NCBI RefSeq assembly: GCF_026241205.1
Contig: NZ_JAPFQM010000001.1
Coordinates: 558,001 to 622,000 of the forward strand
Direction: 5' to 3'
Source: Thermomicrobium sp. 4228-Ro
Lineage (GTDB): Bacteria > Chloroflexota > Chloroflexia > Thermomicrobiales > Thermomicrobiaceae
Length of the DNA: 64,000 bases
The first letter of the stretch is position 1. Every line of letters begins with the position of its first letter. Positions 33,847 to 42,839 of the stretch are shown here, in pieces. The translations under genes were made by a program, and so were the position numbers. The notes under the pieces are model-generated. The model worked only from the letters and a program-made list of their open reading frames with translations. It was not told the origin of the DNA and made no database searches.

Positions 33847-36450
33847 CTACGAACGAGTCGAACCCGTCTTCGCTCCCAAACTCATTTCTCTTAGACCGCA
33901 ACAGTACTTGTACTTTTTCCCGCTGCCGCACGGGCACGGATCGTTCCGGCCGACCTTCTGCTTCTTCCGTGCTGGACCCGCACCGTCGCCACCGCGGTTC
34001 GGCGTCCCGACCTGCATGACCGGCCGCTGCAAGGCAGGAGCGAGCTGCACGCGGTAGATGAGCCGCGCCACGTCGTACTCGATGTTCTCCAGCAACTGCT
34101 GGAACATCCGGTAGCCCTCGCGCTTGTACACGACGAGCGGGTCGAGCTGGCCGTACGCCTGCAGCCCGACCTCGTGCCGCATGTGCTCCATCTCGGTCAG
34201 GTGCTCGATCCACAACCGGTCCATGACCTGCAGGAGCACCAGCCGCTCGATGGTCCGCATCGTGTCGGCACCGAACTCCTGCTCCCGCCGCTCGTACCGC
34301 GCCAGTGCCCGCTCCCAGAGCAACTGGACGAGTTCGTCCTCGTCTCGCTCTTCGAGGTCGCGCGGTGTCAGGCCATCCGCGTCGCCGACGATGCCGACGA
34401 AGGCCCGGAGGATCTCCTCGGGGTCGGGCTCGTCGCTCGACTCGAACGCCTGTTTGACCGCCTTCTCGAGCTGACGGCGCACCATGCCGAGCACGTGCTC
34501 GCGCATGTTCTCGCCCATGACGATCTTCCGGCGGTCAGCGTAGATCACCTCGCGGTGCTTGTTGATCACGCTGTCGTACTCGACGAGATGCTTCCGGAGG
34601 TCGAAGTTGTACCCTTCGATCTTCTTCTGCGCTTCTTCGATCATGCGACTGACCAGCGGATGCTCGATCGGATGCTCGTCGTCCATACCCAGCCGCTCGA
34701 GCAGTCCCTGGATCCGATCGGTCCCGACCCGCTTGAGGAGCTCGTCCTCGAGCGAGACGTAGAACCGGCTCGATCCCGGATCACCTTGCCGGCCCGCACG
34801 ACCACGCAGCTGGTTATCGATCCGCCGCGCCTCGTGCCGCTCCGTACCGATGACGTGCAGACCACCGAGTTCCGCGACGCCCGGTCCCAGCACGATGTCC
34901 GTTCCGCGGCCAGCCATGTTGGTGGCGATCGTTACCGCGCCGCGTTGCCCGGCTTTCGCGACGATGAGTGCCTCACGCTCGTGGTGCTTGGCGTTGAGCA
35001 CCTCGTGCGGGATCCCTTCTCGCTTGAGCAGCTGGCTCAGGTACTCGCTCTTCTCGATCGAGGTCGTCCCGACCAGCACCGGGCGGCCGAGCGCGTGCAT
35101 CTCCTTGATTTCCCGCACGACCGCACGGAACTTTCCCTCTTCCGTGCGGTAGATCACGTCCGGGTAGTCGATCCGGATCATCGGCTTGTGCGTCGGGATC
35201 ACGACGACCTCGAGGTTGTAGATGGTCTGGAATTCCTCGGCCTCGGTCGCCGCCGTACCGGTCATCCCGGCCAGTTTCTCGTACATCCGGAAGTAGTTCT
35301 GGTACGTGATCGTCGCCTGCGTGACCGTTTCCTGCCGGACGCGCAAGCCCTCCTTCGCTTCGATCGCCTGGTGCAACCCCTCGCTGTAACGGCGGCCCGG
35401 CATCATGCGCCCGGTGAACTCGTCCACGATGATGACTTCGCCGTCGCGGACGATGTAGTCCCGGTCGCGGAGATACAGTTCCTTCGCCTTCAGCGCCTGC
35501 TCGAGATAGTGGACAGCATCGGAGTAGCGGTCGTCGTAGAGGCTGTGCCCTTCTGGGATACCGAGTAGCCGCTCTACCCGATCGATCCCGGCTTCCGTCA
35601 GCGTGACCGTGCGGTGCTTCAAGTCCACCGTATAGTGCACGTCGCGACGGAGTTGCCGGGCGATCTGCGCGAACTGGTAGTAGCGGTCGACGGTGTCGCG
35701 CGCCGCCCCCGAGATGATCAACGGTGTCCGCGCTTCGTCGATCAGGATGTTGTCCACTTCGTCGACGATCGCGTAGTACAGCTCGCGCTGCACGATGTCC
35801 TCGGGCCGGTAAACCAAGTTGTCGCGCAAGTAGTCGAAACCGAACTCGTGGTTCGTCCCGTAGGTGATGTCGGCGAGGTACGCCTCGCGCCGGCTGACCG
35901 GACGCCAGTGGTTGAGGCGATCGTCCGGACTCGGATCTGGTGCCATGTAGGTCGGATCGTAAATTCCCGCGAACTCGTGCGTGATGACGCCGACCGAAAC
36001 TCCGAGGAAATGATAGATCGGCCCCATCCAGCCACCGCCGACCCGCGACAGGTAGTCGTTCGGCGTCACCAGGTGGCAACCGCGGCCCAAGAGGGCGTTC
36101 AGGAAGAGCGGCAAGGTCGCCACCAGCGTCTTTCCTTCGCCGGTCTTCATCTCGGCGATCTTGCCCTCGTGCAGCACGATACCGGCCATCAGCTGCACGT
36201 CGAAGTGCCGCATGTTGAGCGTGCGACGCGCCGCCTCGCGCACGGTCGCGAACGCCTCGACCAGGATGTCGTCGAGCGTCTCGCCGTACTCGAGCCGGGC
36301 CTTGAATTCGTCGGTCTTGGCACGCAGTTGCTCGTCGCTGAGCCGCTGGTATTCCGGTTCCAACGCGTTGATCTCGTCGACGATCCGGCGTAGGCGCTTG
36401 AGTTCTCGCTCGTTCGGGTCGCCGAAGATCTTCTTGAGGACATTTCGCAT
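33847..36450 (-). CDS. secA: Preprotein translocase ATPase SecA
   Basis: Motor ATPase that drives Sec-dependent export through SecYEG. 867 aa from the ATG at 36450; a longer reading to 36495 adds a non-conserved tail. [22 protein letters not shown] begins the protein. Walker A is [20 protein letters not shown] motif [20 protein letters not shown], and [20 protein letters not shown] with [16 protein letters not shown] close the helicase core. The C-terminus ends in a SEC-C zinc motif, [19 protein letters not shown]. Divergent from the SMR-like gene, with a 131-bp gap for both promoters. Confidence 0.97.
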   Translation of the reverse strand: MRNVLKKIFGDPNERELKRLRRIVDEINALEPEYQRLSDEQLRAKTDEFKARLEYGETLDDILVEAFATVREAARRTLNMRHFDVQLMAGIVLHEGKIAEMKTGEGKTLVATLPLFLNALLGRGCHLVTPNDYLSRVGGGWMGPIYHFLGVSVGVITHEFAGIYDPTYMAPDPSPDDRLNHWRPVSRREAYLADITYGTNHEFGFDYLRDNLVYRPEDIVQRELYYAIVDEVDNILIDEARTPLIISGAARDTVDRYYQFAQIARQLRRDVHYTVDLKHRTVTLTEAGIDRVERLLGIPEGHSLYDDRYSDAVHYLEQALKAKELYLRDRDYIVRDGEVIIVDEFTGRMMPGRRYSEGLHQAIEAKEGLRVRQETVTQATITYQNYFRMYEKLAGMTGTAATEAEEFQTIYNLEVVVIPTHKPMIRIDYPDVIYRTEEGKFRAVVREIKEMHALGRPVLVGTTSIEKSEYLSQLLKREGIPHEVLNAKHHEREALIVAKAGQRGAVTIATNMAGRGTDIVLGPGVAELGGLHVIGTERHEARRIDNQLRGRAGRQGDPGSSRFYVSLEDELLKRVGTDRIQGLLERLGMDDEHPIEHPLVSRMIEEAQKKIEGYNFDLRKHLVEYDSVINKHREVIYADRRKIVMGENMREHVLGMVRRQLEKAVKQAFESSDEPDPEEILRAFVGIVGDADGLTPRDLEERDEDELVQLLWERALARYERREQEFGADTMRTIERLVLLQVMDRLWIEHLTEMEHMRHEVGLQAYGQLDPLVVYKREGYRMFQQLLENIEYDVARLIYRVQLAPALQRPVMQVGTPNRGGDGAGPARKKQKVGRNDPCPCGSGKKYKYCCGLREMSLGAKTGSTRS

Positions 36451-36581
36451 GGACTCGTCTCCCACTGTCGGACTGCGCGGATGCGTTGACGGCACCCGTA
36501 CCCGTCAAGTCTACTGCTCGACCGAGGAGAGTGACGAACGCCTTCAGCAGCCTGGAAGCAGGAGAGGAAAGGAAGCACAGG

Positions 36582-36968
36582 ATGACCGAAAGCCGATCCG
36601 TACTCGACCGCTTGCTCCCGCTGGCCCATCGCAGCGAACTCATCGCAGCCGGTTTGGCCACCCACCTCGCCTTCAACGTCGTGGCTGCCCTGGCCTTCCG
36701 GCTCGCGGCACAGAGCAGTAGCTGGTTCGCGTTCCTCCTCTGGCAAGTCGTCGGGAACCTGGCTGGCTTCCTCACTGTCGTGGCTCTGACGATCCTGCTC
36801 CGCTTCATCCCCTTGTCGGTCGCCTATCCGATCACGACCGGTCTCTCGGTCATCGGCGTGCAGGTGATCGCGGCGAGTCTCCTGCTCCACGAGCCGCTTC
36901 CGCTCCGCGTCTGGCTCGGTACGCTCCTCATCGTCCTCGGTATCCTGTTCGTAGGAGGGCGGATCTAA
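36582..36968 (+). CDS. SMR/EmrE-like small membrane protein
   Basis: 128 aa with four predicted membrane helices: LIAAGLATHLAFNVVAALAF, WFAFLLWQVVGNLAGFLTVV, PLSVAYPITTGLSVIGVQVI and WLGTLLIVLGILFVGG. The third helix AYPITTGLSVIG and the closing LGILFVGGR resemble small multidrug resistance proteins, which work as antiparallel dimers. The canonical first-helix Glu of EmrE is not obvious (a Glu is present in RSELIAAG), so substrate and even transport are uncertain. ATG 36582 follows GGAAAGGAAG. Four bases before the alkyltransferase-like gene. Confidence 0.68.
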   Translation: MTESRSVLDRLLPLAHRSELIAAGLATHLAFNVVAALAFRLAAQSSSWFAFLLWQVVGNLAGFLTVVALTILLRFIPLSVAYPITTGLSVIGVQVIAASLLLHEPLPLRVWLGTLLIVLGILFVGGRI

Positions 36969-36972
36969 GGTC

Positions 36973-37332
36973 ATGGGCACTCGGAAGGGAAACCCGCGCT
37001 CATCACCGTTCGCCGAGCGGGTCTACGCCATCGTCCGGCGTATCCCGCCAGGACGGGTGACGACGTACGGCCGCATCGCCCGAGCCGCTGGCCTGGCCAG
37101 CTCGGCGCGGCTCGTCGGCTGGCTCCTGCACGAGGCACCGCCCGATATCGCTGCGGTCGCGCACCGCGTCGTCAATCGCAACGGCGAGTTGACCGGCGGC
37201 TGGGCCTGGGGACATCCGAGTGTGATGCGGGCACTCCTGGAAGACGAAGGCGTGACATTCATCGACGAATACCGCGTCGATCTCGAACGACACCTCTGGG
37301 ACCCCGAGGACGAGCTCTTCGATACGCTCTGA
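36973..37332 (+). CDS. Alkyltransferase-like protein (ATL, MGMT domain without catalytic Cys)
   Basis: 119 aa equivalent to the DNA-binding domain of O6-methylguanine methyltransferase: FAERVYAIVRRIPPGRVTTYGRIARAAGL and SARLVGWLLHE, with the arginine finger. The active-site PCHRVV is replaced by VAHRVVNRNGELTGG, so the alkyl-accepting Cys is Ala. Atl1/YbaZ proteins of this form bind alkylated guanine and flag it for nucleotide excision repair; uvrC of this genome lies elsewhere in the window. It shares a transcript with the SMR-like gene and ends facing thiS. Confidence 0.85.
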   Translation: MGTRKGNPRSSPFAERVYAIVRRIPPGRVTTYGRIARAAGLASSARLVGWLLHEAPPDIAAVAHRVVNRNGELTGGWAWGHPSVMRALLEDEGVTFIDEYRVDLERHLWDPEDELFDTL

Positions 37333-37386
37333 CGCAAGCGAGTTCCGCCATGGCTCCGCTCCGACCGGCTCTGGCCTGATACGTCC

Positions 37387-37593
37387 TCACCCACCACCGA
37401 CGAAATGGACGACCTCGAGCACGTCACCGTCGCGGAGCTCGCGCTCCTCGTACCGGTCGCGCGGCACGATCTCGCCGTTGTGCTCCACGGCGACGAGCCG
37501 CGGATCGAGCCCGCGCGTGCGGAGGAGATCGGCAATGGTTCGCACGCCGTCCAGGTCCACTCGCTTCCCGTTGAGCGTCACCCGGACCGTCAT
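37387..37593 (-). CDS. thiS: Thiamine sulfur-carrier protein ThiS
   Basis: 68 aa ubiquitin-fold protein whose C-terminal Gly-Gly is adenylated and thiocarboxylated to give sulfur for the thiazole ring. [16 protein letters not shown] starts it, [18 protein letters not shown] ends it; the terminal GG is intact. ATG at 37593 overlaps the tenI stop by 4 bp. Last gene of the thi operon, facing the ATL gene. Confidence 0.92.
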   Translation of the reverse strand: MTVRVTLNGKRVDLDGVRTIADLLRTRGLDPRLVAVEHNGEIVPRDRYEERELRDGDVLEVVHFVGGG

Positions 37594-38216
37594 ACTTCTC
37601 CCACCCCGTCCAAGGCTGCGCGAAACGCCTGCACCGTAGCGACCGGATCGGTAGCAGCCAGGATAGCGCGGATAACCGCGACACCATGGGCTCCAGCTGC
37701 CAGCACCGCCGGCACCCGCTCCGGCGTGATCCCACCGATCGCGACCACCGGGCAGGATACCGCTCGCACCACGGCCTGGAGTGCCGCGAGACCGGCTGCC
37801 GCCCGACCGGGCTTGCTCGCCGTCTCGTACACGTTCCCGAAGAGCAGGAAGTCCGCTCCCACCTGCGCGGCCCGTTCCGCTGCCGTCACGCTGTGGACGG
37901 AGCACCCGACCAGACGACCGCGCCCCAGGAGACGTCGCGCGCCTTCGGGAGGAAGGCCACGCTCGGGAAGCTGCACACCGTCCGCTTCGCTCAAGAGGGC
38001 GACGTCGACCCGGTCGTTCACGAGCAAAACGGCTGGCGGCACGATCAGGCGGCGAGCGACCTGAGCCACTGCGAGCAGTTCGCCAGCGGCACGGTCGGGC
38101 GCTCGCACGTGGACAGCGTCGACCCCAGCAGCCACCAGATCCGGAAGCAATGCGAGCAGACGATCGAAGGGACAAACATCAGGATCGGTCACCAGGTGGA
38201 GCTGCGGGACACGCAT
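37590..38216 (-). CDS. tenI: ThiE/TenI family protein, probably thiazole tautomerase TenI
   Basis: 208 aa TIM-barrel of the thiamine phosphate synthase family: [52 protein letters not shown] and [26 protein letters not shown]. It lacks the QLRxKt pyrimidine-binding segment seen in the neighbouring copy (here VHVRAPD). It is therefore more likely the TenI-type aromatase that converts the thiazole tautomer. The two copies lie head to tail with 3 bases between them. Alternative: a second ThiE. Confidence 0.75.
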   Translation of the reverse strand: MRVPQLHLVTDPDVCPFDRLLALLPDLVAAGVDAVHVRAPDRAAGELLAVAQVARRLIVPPAVLLVNDRVDVALLSEADGVQLPERGLPPEGARRLLGRGRLVGCSVHSVTAAERAAQVGADFLLFGNVYETASKPGRAAAGLAALQAVVRAVSCPVVAIGGITPERVPAVLAAGAHGVAVIRAILAATDPVATVQAFRAALDGVGEV

Positions 38217-38219
38217 CGG

Positions 38220-38894
38220 TCACGCACCCCGCTCGGCAAGCGCTGTATCCACCACCTCCCGGAGCTGCCTCGCCGCACCCCGGATATCCTCGGCACCGAC
38301 GACTGCCGAGATCACCGCGACACCGACTGCACCCGCACGGATCACCGCTGCGGCGTTCGCAGCCGTGATCCCACCGATCCCGACCACCGGGATGCGTACC
38401 GCCCGAGCGATCCGGGCCAGGTGCTCGAGTCCGACTGCTGGGCCGGCGTCCGGCTTGGTAGTGGTCGGATAGACTGGCCCCACACCCAGGTAGTCGGCAC
38501 CAGCTGCTTCGGCTTCCAAGGCCTGTTCGAGCGTCTCCGGCGAAAAACCGACGACCATCGACTCGCCGACCAGCTTTCGCGTCTCCGGAACCGGTAGGTC
38601 GCTCACACCGACGTGGACGCCGTCCGCCTCGAGAGCGAGTGCCAGGTCGACCCGGTCGTTGACGACGAAGAGGACGCCAGCCTCGCGGCAGAGTGCCCGC
38701 AACGCACGTCCGACCTGGAGTTCCTCGCTCAGCGGTCCGGTCTTCCAGCGCAGCTGGAGCGCTGTCGCCCCGCCAGCGATCGCCTCCCGCGCGATCTCGA
38801 TGTCCGGGCGCGCGCCCGCGAGCGCTCGATCGGTGATCACGTACAGGCGCAGCGCCTCGCGGAGGCGTGCCCCTCGCCAGTTGGCCACACCCAT
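38220..38894 (-). CDS. thiE: Thiamine-phosphate synthase
   Basis: Couples HMP-PP and thiazole phosphate to thiamine phosphate. 224 aa. RLYVITDRALAG, ATALQLRWKTGPLSEEL (pyrimidine and pyrophosphate contacts), VVNDRVDLALALEADGVHVGVSDLP, GVGPVYPTTTKPDAG and VGIGGITAANAAAVIRAGAVGVAV follow the ThiE order. Starts 4 bp after the thiG stop. Confidence 0.9.
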   Translation of the reverse strand: MGVANWRGARLREALRLYVITDRALAGARPDIEIAREAIAGGATALQLRWKTGPLSEELQVGRALRALCREAGVLFVVNDRVDLALALEADGVHVGVSDLPVPETRKLVGESMVVGFSPETLEQALEAEAAGADYLGVGPVYPTTTKPDAGPAVGLEHLARIARAVRIPVVGIGGITAANAAAVIRAGAVGVAVISAVVGAEDIRGAARQLREVVDTALAERGA

Positions 38895-38898
38895 CTCC

Positions 38899-39708
38899 CT
38901 AACGTACGACGCCTTCCAGTGGAGAACTCGCCGACGCGTACGGCTTCTTGGGAATCCGGCCAGCGAGGTAACAGAGTCGCCCGGCTTCGATCGCCAGTCG
39001 CATCGCCCGGGCCATCTTCACCGGGTCGCCGGCCTGGGCGATCGCGGTATTGATGAGACAGGCATCGGCACCGAGCTCCATCGCCAGTGCTGCGTCCGAG
39101 GGCGCACCGATCCCGGCATCGACGATCACCGGAACGCTCGCCTGCTCGACGATGATCTGGAGCCAGCGGAAATCCGGCAGCCCCTGACCGGAGCCGATCG
39201 GTGAGGCGAGCGGCATCACCGTGGCGCAGCCGATCTCCTCGAGTTGCTTCGCCAGCACCGGATCCTGGTTGATGTACGGAAGGACGACGAATCCTTCTTT
39301 GACGAGCACCTTCGCTGCCTCGAGCGTCCCGATCGGGTCCGGCAAGAGATACTTCGGGTCCGGAATCACTTCCAGCTTGACCCAGTTGGAAAGGCCCATC
39401 GCTCGGGCGAGTCGCGCCACCCGGACCGCTTCCTCGGCTGTCCGGCAACCAGCAGTGTTCGGGAGGATCTGGTACTTGTTCCAGTCGATCACCTCGAGGA
39501 TACTCCGGCTCTTCGGGTCGTCGAAGTCGATCCGACGGAGTGCGACAGTCACCATCTCGCAGCCCGAGGCCTCGAGTGCCGCCAGCATCTCTTCGTTCGA
39601 GCGCCACTTCCCGGTACCGAGGATGAGGCGCGAGCGGAACTCGCGATCGGCGATCTTGAGCGGTTCGTCCTCCAGGATCGTGCTGGCACGTTCCGCGGTC
39701 TCAGCCAT
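38899..39708 (-). CDS. thiG: Thiazole synthase ThiG
   Basis: Forms the thiazole ring from deoxyxylulose phosphate, dehydroglycine and ThiS thiocarboxylate. 269 aa from the ATG at 39708, which overlaps the thiD stop by 8 bp. [19 protein letters not shown] starts the domain. Also seen are [35 protein letters not shown] (the Schiff-base Lys), PIGSGQGL and [29 protein letters not shown]. No thiO or thiH is in the window. Confidence 0.95.
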   Translation of the reverse strand: MAETAERASTILEDEPLKIADREFRSRLILGTGKWRSNEEMLAALEASGCEMVTVALRRIDFDDPKSRSILEVIDWNKYQILPNTAGCRTAEEAVRVARLARAMGLSNWVKLEVIPDPKYLLPDPIGTLEAAKVLVKEGFVVLPYINQDPVLAKQLEEIGCATVMPLASPIGSGQGLPDFRWLQIIVEQASVPVIVDAGIGAPSDAALAMELGADACLINTAIAQAGDPVKMARAMRLAIEAGRLCYLAGRIPKKPYASASSPLEGVVR

Positions 39709-40540
39709 CGCGCACCTCCTGTGTTTCCGGCACCGGTGCCCACCAGGCATGGAAGTGATGGACCGGCGATCGTCCCCGACCGATCGCGAAGGCCGCCTCG
39801 AGCGCACGGTGGAGATATCGCTTCGCCTCCCACACAGCAGTCGATACGTCGAAACCGCGCGCCAGGAACGCAGCGATCGCCGCGGAGAACGTGCAGCCGG
39901 TCCCGTGGGTGTGGGGCGTCGCGACCCGCGGGAGTGCGAAGCGTTCGAAGTGCGTTCCGTCGAAGAGGAGGTCGATCACCTGGCCTCCCTCGACGTGCCC
40001 GCCCTTCACGACGACATAACGCGGCCCGAACGAATGGATGATGCGCGCCGCCTCGCGCATCTCGTCTTCGTTCCGGACCGGCCGGCCACACAGCACCTCG
40101 GCCTCCGGCGCGTTCGGCGTCACGATGAACGCGAGCGGCAAGAGCGTCTCGCGCAGCGCGGTCACCGCGTCCTCCCGGAGCAGCCGGTCACCGCTCTTGG
40201 CGACCATCACCGGATCGACGACTAGCCGCTCAATCCGGTGTCGCCGCACACCGTCTGCGACCGTCTCGATGATCGCGGCCGAGCTCAGCATGCCGGTCTT
40301 GGCGGCATCGGCACCGATGTCCTCCATCACCGCATCGAGCTGCGCCGCGACGATGTCGGTCGGGATCTCGTGGACTGCCGTCACGCCGAGTGTGTTCTGC
40401 GCGGTGATCGCAGTGATCACCGTCGAGCCGTAGACCCCGAGCGCACTGAAGGTCTTCAAGTCTGCCTGGATGCCGGCACCGGCACCCGAATCGGACCCAG
40501 CGATCGTGAGCGCTTTGGGAATCCGCGTCGACATCGCCAT
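39701..40540 (-). CDS. thiD: Hydroxymethylpyrimidine/phosphomethylpyrimidine kinase
   Basis: Ribokinase-fold kinase phosphorylating HMP and HMP-P. 279 aa. [22 protein letters not shown] starts it, with [33 protein letters not shown] and the catalytic [20 protein letters not shown] (GTGC anion hole, Asp-like position occupied within the family pattern). First gene of the thi operon, 38 bases after the riboswitch terminator. Confidence 0.95.
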   Translation of the reverse strand: MAMSTRIPKALTIAGSDSGAGAGIQADLKTFSALGVYGSTVITAITAQNTLGVTAVHEIPTDIVAAQLDAVMEDIGADAAKTGMLSSAAIIETVADGVRRHRIERLVVDPVMVAKSGDRLLREDAVTALRETLLPLAFIVTPNAPEAEVLCGRPVRNEDEMREAARIIHSFGPRYVVVKGGHVEGGQVIDLLFDGTHFERFALPRVATPHTHGTGCTFSAAIAAFLARGFDVSTAVWEAKRYLHRALEAAFAIGRGRSPVHHFHAWWAPVPETQEVRDG

Positions 40541-40577
40541 CTCCCGTCACTCCTCGCGTCACGGGACGAGGCGGCGG

Positions 40578-40610
40578 AAAAATCGATCCGCCGACCCGAC
40601 GGGGCGGCGG
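40578..40610 (-). terminator. Regulatory terminator of the TPP riboswitch
   Basis: On the minus strand CCGCCG and CGGCGG pair around an 11-base loop, followed by ATCGATTTTT. It lies between the aptamer and thiD, so ligand binding most likely promotes early transcription stop. Confidence 0.8.
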
Positions 40611-40635
40611 GTGAGGGAAGAGCTGAGGAGCGGTG

Positions 40636-40729
<94 letters not shown>

Positions 40730-40735
40730 AGACCC

Positions 40736-40764
40736 AGCATAGCACTCGTCCCCGGTTCGGACAA
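40736..40764 (-). promoter_or_regulatory. Promoter of the thi operon
   Basis: Minus strand TTGTCC (40759-40764), 17-base spacer ending in TGC, then TATGCT (40736-40741), an extended -10. The aptamer begins about 7 bases after the -10. It lies only 4 bp from the end of the upstream permease gene. Confidence 0.65.
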
Positions 40765-40768
40765 CGTC

Positions 40769-41758
40769 TCAGCGTTCGGCCTGGCGCGGATCGAACGCAT
40801 CCCGCAACCCGTCGCCCACGAACGTGAAGGCGAGCGTGATCAACGCGACTGCCACCGTCGGCGCGATGAGCATCCAGGGTTGCGACTCCCAGGCCTTCGA
40901 GCCTTCGAGGATCATGCTGCCCCAGCTGGTCGGAAACGGCGCGTCGAGACGCACCGTCGGTCGGATGCCGATACCGAGGTAGCTGAGGATCGCCTCGGAG
41001 ATGATCGCCCCTGGGACGATGTAAGCCGCGACCACGATGATTGGCCCCAAGGTATTCGGAACGATATGGCGCAAGACGATCGACACGCCGTTCGCCCCGA
41101 TGGCCCGAGCCGCCTCGACGAACTCTTTCTGCTTGATGGCAAGCACCTCGCCGCGTACCAGTCGGGCGACGGTCACCCAGCTGACGAGCGACAACGTAAT
41201 GAAGAGCAGCACGAGTCCGTTCAGCAGCTTGCCGATCCACGCGTCCTGAAAAGCAACCTGCATGATGATGAACAGCAAGAGATCCGGAAAAGCATAGACG
41301 ACATCAGTGAAACGCATCAAAATGTTATCGACTCTCCCACCCAGGTAGCCAGCTGTGACACCGATCACCATGCCGATGGTTACGGTGAAGAACATCGGGA
41401 CGAACCCGACCACCAGAGACACGCGTGTACCGTAAACCAAGCGACTGAAGACGTCCCGTCCGACCGAATCCGTTCCGAGTGGATACTCCCAGGTGCCAGT
41501 CCGCATCGGGTTCGGATCCCGTATCCAGGCAGCCTGACGGAACACGCCTGCCCGCGCGACATCGCTCCGCACCGGGTTATGCGGTGCGATCACCGGTGCC
41601 GCGATGGCGACGATAGCGAGGAACGCGATATAGGCGAGCCCGACGAGCGCCAGGCGATTCTTCCGGAAGCGTCGCCAGGCATCGCTCCACAAGCTCCGCG
41701 GCGGTCGCCGGAGCGCGAGATCACGATCGAGTTGCCGTGCAGTGGCTGTAACGGTCAT
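40769..41758 (-). CDS. Dipeptide/oligopeptide ABC transporter permease (DppC/OppC-like)
   Basis: 329 aa from the ATG at 41758, 13 bases after the other permease. The N-terminal cytoplasmic region (RRFRKNRLALVGLAYI) is typical of DppC. HNPVRSDVAR and YPLGTDSVGRDVFSRLVYGTRVSL precede the transmembrane core with the EAA loop EAARAIGANGVSIVLRHIVPN. AIISEAILSYLGIGI and the C-terminal SWGSMILEG complete the family pattern. It ends just left of the thi promoter. Substrate is probably a peptide; other amine-containing compounds are possible. Confidence 0.9.
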   Translation of the reverse strand: MTVTATARQLDRDLALRRPPRSLWSDAWRRFRKNRLALVGLAYIAFLAIVAIAAPVIAPHNPVRSDVARAGVFRQAAWIRDPNPMRTGTWEYPLGTDSVGRDVFSRLVYGTRVSLVVGFVPMFFTVTIGMVIGVTAGYLGGRVDNILMRFTDVVYAFPDLLLFIIMQVAFQDAWIGKLLNGLVLLFITLSLVSWVTVARLVRGEVLAIKQKEFVEAARAIGANGVSIVLRHIVPNTLGPIIVVAAYIVPGAIISEAILSYLGIGIRPTVRLDAPFPTSWGSMILEGSKAWESQPWMLIAPTVAVALITLAFTFVGDGLRDAFDPRQAER

Positions 41759-41771
41759 GGTGCCCAACCTC

Positions 41772-42782
41772 TCACACCCGGATCCGTGGATCGAGGACAC
41801 CGTACATGATGTCCACCCAGATATTCGCGACGGCCACGAAGAGGGCGTACATCAAGGTGGTCCCCATGATCATCGAGTAGTCTCGTGCCGCGATCGCCAC
41901 CACATACTCGCGCCCCATACCTGGCACATTGAAGATCGTTTCGATGATGAAGGATCCCGTCACCAGCGCAGCGACGGCCGGTCCGAGCACCGTCACGACC
42001 GCGATCAGCGCATTGCGGAGCATATGCCGGGTCACCACGCGGAACTCGCTCAGGCCTTTCGCACGGGCAGTCCGCACGTAGTCCTGGCGAATCACTTCCA
42101 ACATCGATGATCTGGTCAGCCGGGTCAGATACGACATCGTCCCGAGCCCGAGCACGATACCCGGTGCGAGATACGCAGTCGACAGACCCTGCCATTCTTC
42201 AGGTGCGCGGATCGGCTTCACCCCGAACAGCTGGCTCAACAGAATCACAACCAGCACACCGATCACGAAGCTGGGGACCGAGACACCGAGCGTGGCGACT
42301 GTGAGACTGATGTAGTCGATCCAACTATTCTGCTTCAGCGCGCCCAACACGCCGAGTGGGATCCCGACGAAGACCGCGAAGACAGTCGCGACCACTCCGA
42401 CTTTGGCCGTCGCCGGGAACTTGCGCCAGAGAATGCTCTGCACCGATTCCGTTCCCTTGGAGCGATAGGATGGACCGAGATCGAAGTGAGCGAGCCCCCA
42501 GAGGTAGTGGAAATACTGGCTGTCGAGGAACGCCTGCGCGAGGCGCAACGGGTTCCGCTCGCCGCTCCGCCACCGCTCGCGGACGGCCGCCCCATTGAAC
42601 CAGACGGGCTTGTCGAGGCCGAACTTTTGATTCAGCGCCTGCAGCGTCGCGGCTGCGACCGGCTTCTCACGATCCCACGGGCCACCTGGCGCCTGATGCA
42701 TCAGGAAGAACGTGATCGTGGTCACGACCAGGATGACCGGTATCAGCCACAAGACACGCCGTACAACGAACGACAGCAGCAT
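41772..42782 (-). CDS. Dipeptide/oligopeptide ABC transporter permease (DppB/OppB-like)
   Basis: 336 aa. FVVRRVLWLIPVILVVTTITFFLMHQAPGGPWD is the typical DppB N-terminus. RSSMLEVIRQDYVRTARAKGLSE carries the EAA contact loop, and VLGPAVAALVTGSFIIETIFNVPGMG is the closing signature. A large periplasmic loop with FGLDKP follows the first helix. A 13-bp GC hairpin separates it from the binding-protein gene. No ATPase genes are in the locus, so the subunits must be encoded elsewhere or shared. Confidence 0.9.
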   Translation of the reverse strand: MLLSFVVRRVLWLIPVILVVTTITFFLMHQAPGGPWDREKPVAAATLQALNQKFGLDKPVWFNGAAVRERWRSGERNPLRLAQAFLDSQYFHYLWGLAHFDLGPSYRSKGTESVQSILWRKFPATAKVGVVATVFAVFVGIPLGVLGALKQNSWIDYISLTVATLGVSVPSFVIGVLVVILLSQLFGVKPIRAPEEWQGLSTAYLAPGIVLGLGTMSYLTRLTRSSMLEVIRQDYVRTARAKGLSEFRVVTRHMLRNALIAVVTVLGPAVAALVTGSFIIETIFNVPGMGREYVVAIAARDYSMIMGTTLMYALFVAVANIWVDIMYGVLDPRIRV

Positions 42783-42803
42783 ACCCTTCCTCCTGGCGAG
42801 GAG

Positions 42804-42830
42804 CCGGGCCGGGGAAATTCCCCGGCCCGG
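42804..42830 (-). repeat. Hairpin between binding-protein and permease genes
   Basis: CCGGGCCGGGGAA pairs perfectly with TTCCCCGGCCCGG around one base. No U-tract follows on the minus strand. Such hairpins often protect the mRNA of the binding protein and lower permease expression. Confidence 0.6.
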
Positions 42831-42839
42831 TACTGCATG

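Noticed and set aside
34174-35568. Long plus-strand frame antisense to secA
   Set aside because: Composition (His/Val/Leu/Asp repeats) mirrors secA codons; no start signals and no family motif, while secA is certain.
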